Origin: Candidatus Methanophagales archaeon
Lineage (GTDB): Archaea > Halobacteriota > Syntropharchaeia > Alkanophagales > Methanospirareceae
Length of the DNA: 9,783 bases
Assembly: GCA_023131215.1 (NCBI GenBank)
Contig: JAGLZV010000085.1
Location: 1-9,783, forward strand
Reading direction: 5' to 3'
This document shows positions 1-4,962 of the stretch, piece after piece. How positions within the stretch are numbered: position 1 is the stretch's first letter; every line of letters begins with the position of its first letter. Position numbers and translations under genes: made by a program. The notes under the pieces are model-generated. The model did no database searches. It had not been told where the DNA came from and saw nothing but the letters and a program-made list of their open reading frames with translations.

Positions 1-281
1 TGGTCATTGAGAGTTATAGCGATATAGCTTTGCCCTGGAAGGGGCTAAAGGATTTAAACGCTGTTTTTGGTGTTAAACCAGGACAGATTTCGGTATACGA
101 CCCAGGGAAGTACCTGGCAGCGGTTCAACTCTCAGCTTCTACCTATTCACAGGAAGAACTCGCAACCTCCAGAATACTGGAATTGATAAAACCAATTAAA
201 GAGGTCAGGGTGCCACCGTTCAGGTCCGATGAAATAGTGGAGGGGCTAAAGGAGAATATTCCTCTGTTTTTAGAACTTTAA
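1..281 (+). CDS. C-terminal part of an unrecognised protein (5' end outside the window)
   Basis: The reading frame is open from base 3 to a TAA at 279-281, giving about 92 residues with no stop before the left edge, so this is probably the 3' end of a longer gene. A TTG at 30 could be a start, but the frame continues upstream of it and no ribosome-binding site precedes it. The visible part is soluble, mixed alpha/beta in character, and includes the stretches PWKGLKDLNAVFGVKPGQ, VYDPGKYLAAVQLS and VRVPPFRSDEIVEGLKE. I do not recognise the family. The gene ends exactly against the truncated vapC on the other strand: its TAA overlaps the vapC stub's stop by 2 bases, so the boundary may be a rearrangement junction. 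Real coding sequence is likely; function is unknown. Confidence 0.6.
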   Translation, partial: VIESYSDIALPWKGLKDLNAVFGVKPGQISVYDPGKYLAAVQLSASTYSQEELATSRILELIKPIKEVRVPPFRSDEIVEGLKENIPLFLEL

Positions 282-406
282 GCTTTCGTTCTTTTTAATC
301 CATTAAGGTCGTCAATTATTACTGCTGCTTCTTCACCCTTCTCTGAGCCTATAAAATATTCTATCCACGCATAGGTATCCACAATATGCATTTTACCATT
401 TACCAT
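278..406 (-). pseudogene. vapC: Truncated VapC toxin (PIN-domain N-terminus only)
   Basis: The ATG at 406-404 overlaps the end of vapB by 7 bases, as in a normal vapBC operon. The 42-residue product contains HIVDTYAWIEYFIGSEKGEE. The D-T/S-x-A-W-I-E-Y-F pattern is the start of a PIN-domain ribonuclease and includes its first metal-binding aspartate. VapC toxins are usually about 130-150 residues; here TAA stops the frame after ...DLNGLKRTKA, and the minus strand beyond it shows no PIN continuation. The other catalytic acidic residues are missing, so the product should not be an active nuclease. The stop sits on the stop codon of the converging gene at 1-281, which suggests loss of the 3' part by rearrangement rather than a simple point mutation. 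Identification as a vapC remnant is confident; whether the peptide is made is unknown. Confidence 0.75.
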
Positions 407-606
407 AAATCAGCGTGAGGCTCTTCCTCCTCTTTATACGGCGATGCACCTCTACAAATTCCGAATCCGCTTCTCCTTCTCTTTTTCACAATTTCCACAT
501 CTAACACCTCATCCGCTGAAATGCCAAGCTCATCCACTGCCCGTTTGGGTATGATAATCCCAAAAGAGTCCTTCCATTTCTTAACCTTCACAGTTAAGTG
601 TGTCAT
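400..606 (-). CDS. vapB: VapB/AbrB-family antitoxin
   Basis: This 68-residue protein has a SpoVT-AbrB swapped-hairpin DNA-binding domain at about residues 3-42: VKVKKWKDSFGIIIPKRAVD followed by ELGISADEVLDVEIVKK. This is the usual architecture of archaeal VapB antitoxins, which dimerise, bind their own promoter and neutralise VapC through the C-terminal tail. The tail here (GICRGASPYKEEEEPHADLW) is acidic and aromatic, fitting toxin binding. The start ATG at 606-604 is supported by a GGTGAT ribosome-binding site 6 bases upstream and a TATA-like box at about 640-650. The partner vapC overlaps its 3' end but is cut to 42 residues, so this is an orphan antitoxin, perhaps retained as a regulator or protecting against a homologous toxin elsewhere. 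Confidence 0.88.
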   Translation of the reverse strand: MTHLTVKVKKWKDSFGIIIPKRAVDELGISADEVLDVEIVKKRRRSGFGICRGASPYKEEEEPHADLW

Positions 607-612
607 TTTATA

Positions 613-650
613 TCACCAAATATAGAAATAAAGTAAACGTATATATAAAT
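613..650 (-). promoter_or_regulatory. vapB promoter and ribosome-binding site
   Basis: Reading the minus strand toward vapB, a TATA-like stretch (TTTATATATAC) lies at about 640-650, followed by an AT-rich spacer and a GGTGAT ribosome-binding site at 613-618. The TATA centre is about 38 bases before the ATG, giving a predicted leader of roughly 10-15 bases. GGTGAT is complementary to the typical 3' end of archaeal 16S rRNA. Assigned from pattern and spacing only. Confidence 0.55.
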
Positions 651-659
651 TATACAGTT

Positions 660-689
660 GTGGATAAGCCTTTGTAGCCAGTTATCCAC
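660..689. promoter_or_regulatory. Inverted repeat upstream of the vapB TATA box (candidate operator)
   Basis: GTGGATAA at 660-667 and TTATCCAC at 682-689 form a perfect 8-bp inverted repeat with a 14-base spacer, starting about 10 bases upstream of the TATA-like box of vapB. VapB/AbrB antitoxins commonly autoregulate through palindromic sites at their own promoter, so this is a reasonable operator. The position, upstream of rather than over the TATA box, would also fit an activator site. Confidence 0.4.
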
Positions 690-808
690 CATTAGTTAAA
701 TGTATTTTACAATCTACACCACCCCGCAATACAGGTCCTTTAACATTTTCATCTTCCTTTATCTCTTTATTCGTTTTTTATTGCATCCTTTTGTTTATAT
801 TCATAAAC
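690..808. other. Non-coding stretch before vapB, nothing recognised
   Basis: Within the roughly 300 bases between vapB and the HEAT-like remnant, the part left over from the promoter, the inverted repeat and repeat copy A holds no convincing gene on either strand. It is AT-rich. Short open frames here lack ribosome-binding sites and recognisable motifs. It could be an untranslated leader connecting repeat copy A to vapB, or decayed sequence. Confidence 0.4.
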
Positions 809-850
809 AGCCCCATCCTCGCCACACTCGGAATGAAATCGGGTGCATCC
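809..850 (-). repeat. Hairpin repeat, copy A (most diverged)
   Basis: On the minus strand this copy runs from GGATGCACCCGA through TTCATTCCGAG to GTGTGGCGAGGATGGGGCT. It aligns over its whole length with copies at 1336-1378 and 4219-4259; the conserved parts are GGATGC at the start, ATTCYG in the middle and TGGGGCT at the end. The hairpin stem is weakened here compared with the other two. It lies about 203 bases upstream of vapB in the same orientation. Confidence 0.6.
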
Positions 851-903
851 CGGCATTTGATTTAATCGCCCCGTTTTTATAAACTTTCTTTTGTTAACTT
901 CTC

Positions 904-1173
904 CTAAGCCATAGATAACACGTCTATAGAAAACGTACCGGAAGGACTCTTACCACTCTTCTGCTCCAATTCTTTGTATATATCTTCCTCGATCTTCCTC
1001 TCTACTATAGAGGTAGGACCTACACTTCCGATCAATACCGCCTCAAATTCGACAAACATCTCCAATGAGGGGAGCTTAGCAAAAGACGCAAGCGCTCTTT
1101 TATCTCCTATTTTACCAAGAGCCCATACTGCTGATTCTATTCTTTCGGTTTCTCTACCAGTATTTGATCGAAG
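904..1173 (-). pseudogene. Fragment with a HEAT-like repeat, no start codon
   Basis: A minus-strand frame is open from just after a TGA at 1176-1174 down to a TAG at 906-904 (89 codons). It has no plausible start at its beginning. The first part, ERIESAVWALGKIGDKRAL, has the shape of a HEAT/PBS-lyase repeat helix pair (A-x-x-A-L-G-x-I-G-D-x-R-A). It is followed by VEFEAVLIGSVGPTSIVERK and a lysine- and serine-rich tail ending SGTFSIDVLSMA. It overlaps the 3' end of the truncated DUF433 gene in another frame, so the two look like pieces of different genes joined together. It could be the 3' remnant of a HEAT-repeat protein that lost its 5' part; whether it is still translated by frameshift from the DUF433 start is unknown. 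Confidence 0.45.
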
Positions 1174-1280
1174 TCATATCCGGCAGCTAAGAGCTCTAAT
1201 ATCAAATATACAGGTATTCTCGTTCCTTTTATCACCGGCTTCCCGCATAAGATTTTAGGATTTATTTCGATATGGGTCAT
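1137..1280 (-). pseudogene. Truncated DUF433 (VapB45-like) antitoxin family gene
   Basis: The ATG at 1280-1278 is preceded by a strong GGAGGAG ribosome-binding site. The 47-residue product contains HIEINPKILCGKPVIKGTRI and PVYLILELLAAGYDFDQIL, the hallmark of DUF433 proteins (conserved P-x-x-x-x-G-K-P-x-I-x-G-T-R-I and L-x-x-L-A-x-G). Family members are usually about 75 residues and continue with a helical tail; here the frame stops at TAG just after ILVEKPKE. DUF433 proteins are often found beside DUF5615 PIN-like toxins (VapB45/VapC45 type); no such partner is visible, and the sequence after the break looks HEAT-like instead. The intact start and ribosome-binding site suggest recent damage. 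Family call is confident; truncated state is seen directly. Confidence 0.75.
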
Positions 1281-1335
1281 TTTGTTTCTTCTCCTCCTTT
1301 AATTTATATTAACGATTTCTTGTTATTAAATAAAA

Positions 1336-1378
1336 GCCCCAACCTCTCCACCATCGGAATAAAATTCCGAGGCATCCG
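1336..1378 (-). repeat. Hairpin repeat, copy B
   Basis: On the minus strand the copy begins GGATGCCTCGGAA, turns through TTTT, returns as ATTCCGATGG and ends TGGAGAGGTTGGGGCT. The arms TCGGAAT (1355-1361) and ATTCCGA (1365-1371) form a perfect 7-bp stem with a 3-base loop. It lies 56-98 bases upstream of the DUF433 start, in the same orientation, so it would be in its 5' region. Compared with copy C, the stem carries CGG/CCG in place of CAG/CTG, a change on both arms that keeps pairing. Confidence 0.7.
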
Positions 1379-1428
1379 TTATCGTTTTTCATTTTGGGTA
1401 CAGAGCTCTATTTTATCATAACCTGAAC

Positions 1429-1459
1429 AAAAAATAAAAAAATAAGCAAAAATGCTTAT
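1429..1459 (-). terminator. Intrinsic-type terminator after the surface-protein gene
   Basis: Directly after the stop of the surface-protein gene, the minus strand has ATAAGCA-TTTT-TGCTTAT (1459-1442; 7-bp stem, 4-base loop) followed by a T-rich run (about 12 of 13 bases T, 1441-1429). Stem-loop plus T-run, or the T-run alone, is enough for archaeal termination. It separates the surface-protein unit from repeat copy B and the DUF433 remnant. Confidence 0.65.
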
Positions 1460-1469
1460 CACCAAAGTT

Positions 1470-4283
1470 TCAAATCCATTTCCCTTTTCCTTTCCCTTTT
1501 TCTTTGTCTATCACTCTGATCATATCGCTGCCTTCAAATGGTGTTCCATCTGTTAATTCTCCCGTTACTGTTACCTCCACCTCTTCCCCCACTTCAAGTA
1601 TGTCTTGTACAGCAGGCCTATCGAACTTGACCATTAAATCGACAATGCCATCATCATCGTATTCACCAATCTCGGTTGGATATGTCTCTGCTTGCACTTG
1701 ATCATTTAACATCACAGTACTTACATTAATAGCGCTCACATCATAACCTTCTGGCAGTTCAATGTAAGTTGTAACCCATTTACCCTTGCTCTGTAAATTA
1801 AGCGTGTCTGGATCGAAGTCTATGGTCGTCGCCGTTTGTAGCATGAACTCATCATAAGTAAGCTCACCGTCCGCAGTAAAAGTATACTCAAACTCGCCAT
1901 CGCCATCAGAATCTACCTGAACAGTAACTCCCTCTTCACCTTGGGAAAGTGAAATCCAGTCAATGGTGTACTGATGCATTGCCCCAGATACTGTAGGAAT
2001 ATCGGTAGCGGTAAAAGTGGCAGCGTTGCCATCTTCTACAGAAGTTATATCTAATCCATATGTTTCTGTATCTGTTCCTACTGCTCTGTAACGGTAAATA
2101 TCTGTTGCATTAAAAATTACAACAATTTTATCTTCTTCATTGTATATTGAAGCTGGAATCTCTTCTTTTAATTCACCGTTTACTAAACCCGTAACCCGCC
2201 CTTGAGAATCATAAACTTGAAGGTAGCCGGGACTAAGTAACTCGGCCAGTATAAGGTATATATCTAATGGTAGATTGTCGCTACCAGGTATTCCTATGTA
2301 TATTTTGTCTGCAAAGTAACCATCGTCTTCTAAAGCATTAGGAGGATGTCCTACCTTATCACCATTGTCATCAAGCCAAAAGTGCTTGATGTCTCCAGTT
2401 CTGATAAATGCCTCTTTGATATTCAGGCCTTGGTGCAAATATAACCAGAAATCTAAACTGGAATGAGAGAAGTACGGGTACTTTTTTTGATCGTCGTGAC
2501 TTGACGCCACTATAACTCTATTCGACGCCGATATACTTCCAGGGGTATATTGACCAGTAATAAAACGTCCTGCATAGCAGCTATCTATAAAGATGAACAT
2601 TAGAGTTTCTTTCGGAAACTCGTCAAGCATGTTGTTGAAATCGTAAGGAGCTAGATACTCTTCATCTCGTATAATCTCAAATACTCCTGCCTCATCAATA
2701 TGACCAACCATATATATGACAAGAAGGTTACTCTTATCCTTGCTTAACTTATATTTCGCTAGTTTGAGGGCAAATTCGAGATTACTAAGTGAAGTGACTG
2801 TGTCTACTTCAGTCTCCCCATCATCGTCAACGTCTTGGTAAATATCAGAATTGAGATAGTAAATATGGTCATCGCTATATCCCAAATTACGAAGAACTTT
2901 ATATGCTAAATTGCCATATGTATTGAATATCCACTTTTCTCTTATTCCACCCCAACCTACTACTATGATCGCATAACCAGGTTTAATCGTAATATAATTC
3001 TCAAAAGGTTCCATCAGCGGATAACTGTCATTATTATCGTTTGGAATAATGTAAGGAGAGTCACCTATTCCATCGTTATTCGTATCATCTCCCGTGTAAT
3101 CGCTCCAGTGGTTGCCTAAGTAGTTTTCAAACTCAGAACCGTTGTAAGCGTAGGTTATTGGTTGAGATGAGTTCCAGGTATTGGTTGAATTGAAAGAATA
3201 AACATTATCGGTGTTGTTTATGAAGTTGTTGAGATATATATTGTTGTGGTTGGTATAGCCGAGTAAGATGCCGTACCTATTGTTGCTGGCTGTGTTGCCT
3301 GTTAATGTGTTGTTGGTCGAATCCACATTCAAGTGGATGCCGCAGCTGTTGTACGATGCGGAGTTGCCGGTGATGTTGTTGTTGCTGCTTCTAGGATACA
3401 GGACGATGCCCCAATCGGTGTTCGAGTTTGCGGAGTTGTTTATGAGCGTGTTGTTGCTCGAACAAGATAGGTAGAAGCCGTTGAAGTTGTACGATGCGGA
3501 GTTGGCTATAAGGGTGTTATTGCCCGAACAATCCAAGAAGATGCCATGGGTGTTGTACGATGCAGAGTTGGCCGTGATGGTGTTGTTGCACGAATGGCTG
3601 AGATAGATGCCGCAGCAGTTGGGGTTGTTCGATGCGATGTTGTTCGTGATGGTGTTGTTGCTTGAATAATGCAGGGAGATGCCGTGTTCGTTGTACGATG
3701 CAGAGTTGGCCGTGATGGTGTTGTTGCACGAATAGTGGAGATAGATGCCCCAGTAGTTGTTCGTTGCATTATTACCGGAAATATTGCAATGATCCACTCT
3801 GTTTCCAAGATATATTCCAACCCCTATGCCACCTGTCGTATTTTTAACGGTGAAACCACTTATATTCACATAATCCGCAGTCACTTCAAAGACATGGTCA
3901 TCGGGATTAGCAGCTTGAACAATCGTTGAATCCGAGCCATTCTCTGATTGAATTGTCAAACTTTTGTTTACATTTACATTTTCGTTATAAGTTCCGTCCC
4001 TTACGATAATTGTATCTCCCGCTGTTGCATTATTCACCGCCCGTTGAATCTTTGCATAATCGTCTGGCACGTAATGCGTTGCTGCTGAAGCGCATCCAAC
4101 GCTTACGAATGCCAATATTACGAATGAAACGCCGAATATCAACCCCGCTTCATATTTCCTTCTTTTGCTTTCTTTTTTTTTCACCTTCCATTTTTTATTC
4201 CTTATTCCTTTAACTTTAAGCCCCAGCCTTCCCACCCCAGAATAAATTCTGGGGCATCCGCTTTGTTGTTTTTCGCTCATCAT
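1470..4283 (-). CDS. Secreted surface protein: NosD-type beta-helix plus caspase/C13-like peptidase domain
   Basis: Residue numbers below count from an in-frame GTG at 4316. The best translational start is ATG 4283 (residue 12), which overlaps the upstream stop as ATGA and has GGAGG just before it. A GTG at 4184 (residue 45) would instead give a conventional signal peptide, KKKESKRRKYE followed by a hydrophobic stretch (57-71) and a CASA cleavage-like site near 79. Residues 80-150 (YVPDDYAKIQRAVNNA...) open a pectate-lyase/NosD-like right-handed beta-helix. Residues 151-370 carry PbH1 repeats of 22-24 residues (N-N-T-I-T-x-N-x-A-S-x-N-x-x-G-I-x-L). Residues 395-435 match the usual NosD repeat exit (NHWSDYTGDDTNNDGIGD). 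Residues 445-675 resemble a C13/caspase-like fold, with H539 in YMVGHID and C580 in FIFIDSCYAG as the candidate dyad. The rest is beta-rich, with acidic DxDxDG-type loops (DSDGDGE, YDDDGIVD) and a Lys/Gly tail. It is rich in N-glycosylation sequons. Proteolytic or self-processing activity outside the cell is inferred, not shown. Confidence 0.85.
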   Translation of the reverse strand: MMSEKQQSGCPRIYSGVGRLGLKVKGIRNKKWKVKKKESKRRKYEAGLIFGVSFVILAFVSVGCASAATHYVPDDYAKIQRAVNNATAGDTIIVRDGTYNENVNVNKSLTIQSENGSDSTIVQAANPDDHVFEVTADYVNISGFTVKNTTGGIGVGIYLGNRVDHCNISGNNATNNYWGIYLHYSCNNTITANSASYNEHGISLHYSSNNTITNNIASNNPNCCGIYLSHSCNNTITANSASYNTHGIFLDCSGNNTLIANSASYNFNGFYLSCSSNNTLINNSANSNTDWGIVLYPRSSNNNITGNSASYNSCGIHLNVDSTNNTLTGNTASNNRYGILLGYTNHNNIYLNNFINNTDNVYSFNSTNTWNSSQPITYAYNGSEFENYLGNHWSDYTGDDTNNDGIGDSPYIIPNDNNDSYPLMEPFENYITIKPGYAIIVVGWGGIREKWIFNTYGNLAYKVLRNLGYSDDHIYYLNSDIYQDVDDDGETEVDTVTSLSNLEFALKLAKYKLSKDKSNLLVIYMVGHIDEAGVFEIIRDEEYLAPYDFNNMLDEFPKETLMFIFIDSCYAGRFITGQYTPGSISASNRVIVASSHDDQKKYPYFSHSSLDFWLYLHQGLNIKEAFIRTGDIKHFWLDDNGDKVGHPPNALEDDGYFADKIYIGIPGSDNLPLDIYLILAELLSPGYLQVYDSQGRVTGLVNGELKEEIPASIYNEEDKIVVIFNATDIYRYRAVGTDTETYGLDITSVEDGNAATFTATDIPTVSGAMHQYTIDWISLSQGEEGVTVQVDSDGDGEFEYTFTADGELTYDEFMLQTATTIDFDPDTLNLQSKGKWVTTYIELPEGYDVSAINVSTVMLNDQVQAETYPTEIGEYDDDGIVDLMVKFDRPAVQDILEVGEEVEVTVTGELTDGTPFEGSDMIRVIDKEKGKGKGKWI
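3249..3731 (-). repeat. Tandem coding repeats of about 69 bp (PbH1 beta-helix coils)
   Basis: Seven imperfect units of 66-72 bp encode successive beta-helix turns (for example SCNNTITANSASYNEHGISL and SGNNTLIANSASYNFNGFYL). A 44-base stretch at 3552-3595 is repeated exactly at 3690-3733, 138 bp apart, i.e. two units of 69. Identity at the DNA level between non-adjacent units points to recent unit duplication or gene conversion. Confidence 0.8.
4219..4259 (-). repeat. Hairpin repeat, copy C (best hairpin)
   Basis: On the minus strand: GGATGCCCCAGAA, a 4-base turn, TTCTGGGG, then TGGGAAGGCTGGGGCT. The 20 bases at 4235-4254 are a perfect palindrome (8-bp stem, 4-base loop). The left-arm segment GCCCCAG (minus strand of 4249-4255) can pair instead with the terminal CTGGGGC (minus strand of 4220-4226), so two mutually exclusive hairpins are possible. 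The copy lies 35 bases upstream of the alternative GTG start at 4184 and inside the apparent N-terminal extension (SGCPRIYSGVGRLGL) of the surface protein if ATG 4283 is used. Confidence 0.75.
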
Positions 4284-4912
4284 GCCCCCTCCTTTTCCAT
4301 ATCTATTCCTTCCCACTCCAGAGAGTACACGCTGACTATGTCTTCGGTATCTCTTTTGTGACTATACACTACTTCCCAAACTATTTGATATGTTCCTTTA
4401 CTTTCAATACCCCACTTCGTTGGATTAAAATAATCTTTAGGAGAAGGAACCGGGTACTTGGTAGCTCTAGGCGGAATGACTACACTACTGAAATGAAAAC
4501 CATTTGTGGCTATTAGTGGCTTATCCCGGCCTTCTTTAGCGACACTAAATTGATAGCTTCTTATTGGTATTTTATCTTTTGTATTGTTTGTAAAGTAGAG
4601 CATGTGGCAGATCTCTTTTTTGCCTTTTGTCATTCTGATCTTGACCTCATTCCAAAACTCGAGAGGAATAAATTTCAATAATTTTATTTCCTCTTCCATT
4701 AAGTCGAGGACTTTTTCTTGTTTTTCAGAAGAGCGAAAGGATTTCCACATGCTACCTATCACCCCTATGATTGATACTATCACCGAAATTGCTAAGAGCT
4801 GTTGATACATGTATGGAACTTTGATCAAAATAGCAACACATATACAAATGAATATTGATAAAACTCCGTATATTGCATATTCTTTTATTCTTTTTTTTAT
4901 TCTTTCTTTCAT
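4280..4912 (-). CDS. Two-helix membrane protein of unknown function
   Basis: A 210-residue protein. A basic N-terminus (KERIKKRIK) is followed by two hydrophobic segments at about residues 13-31 and 38-55. A basic/charged stretch (SMWKSFRSSEKQEK) and a short, probably coiled-coil helix (about 61-80) come next. The rest is a beta-rich soluble domain of about 120 residues, including HFSSVVIPPRATKYPVPSP and SKGTYQIVWEVVYSHKRD, which looks like an Ig- or adaptor-type sandwich. By the positive-inside rule both ends would face the cytoplasm. I do not recognise the family. Its TGA overlaps the ATG of the surface-protein gene (ATGA) with a ribosome-binding site inside its last codons, so the two are translationally coupled. 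Its ATG is only about 30 bases from the right-end hairpin of the tnpA element, with no clear promoter of its own in between. Confidence 0.72.
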   Translation of the reverse strand: MKERIKKRIKEYAIYGVLSIFICICVAILIKVPYMYQQLLAISVIVSIIGVIGSMWKSFRSSEKQEKVLDLMEEEIKLLKFIPLEFWNEVKIRMTKGKKEICHMLYFTNNTKDKIPIRSYQFSVAKEGRDKPLIATNGFHFSSVVIPPRATKYPVPSPKDYFNPTKWGIESKGTYQIVWEVVYSHKRDTEDIVSVYSLEWEGIDMEKEGA

Positions 4913-4941
4913 TCTTTACAACATCAAATCTAAGTCACATA

Positions 4942-4962
4942 CCCCGTACTTAAGATACGGAG
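4942..4962 (-). repeat. Subterminal right-end hairpin of the IS200-type element
   Basis: On the minus strand CTCCGTA, a TCTTAAG loop, then TACGGGG: 7 bp (one G-T) with a 7-base loop. It sits just past, and partly inside, the 3' end of tnpA, whose TAA falls in the loop. Such hairpins are bound by TnpA as single-stranded DNA before strand transfer. Confidence 0.6.

Noticed and set aside
659..667. TGTGGATAA, a perfect match to the bacterial DnaA box on the minus strand
   Set aside because: The window looks archaeal, and archaea use Orc1/Cdc6 rather than DnaA; a single box next to vapB is better explained as half of the inverted repeat at 660-689.
974..1258. Open + strand frame of 94 codons
   Set aside because: It is antisense to the DUF433 and HEAT-like fragments, which carry recognisable motifs; the + strand product has no family pattern and no ribosome-binding site.
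809..1378. Repeat copies A and B as part of a CRISPR-like array
   Set aside because: Copies are over 500 bases apart with gene remnants between them, are not identical, and no cas gene is present.
3506..3820. Long minus-strand open frames in other registers, giving repetitive Thr/His-rich peptides
   Set aside because: They are produced by the 69-bp periodicity of the beta-helix coding repeats; the unit is a multiple of three, so an alternative frame stays open by chance.
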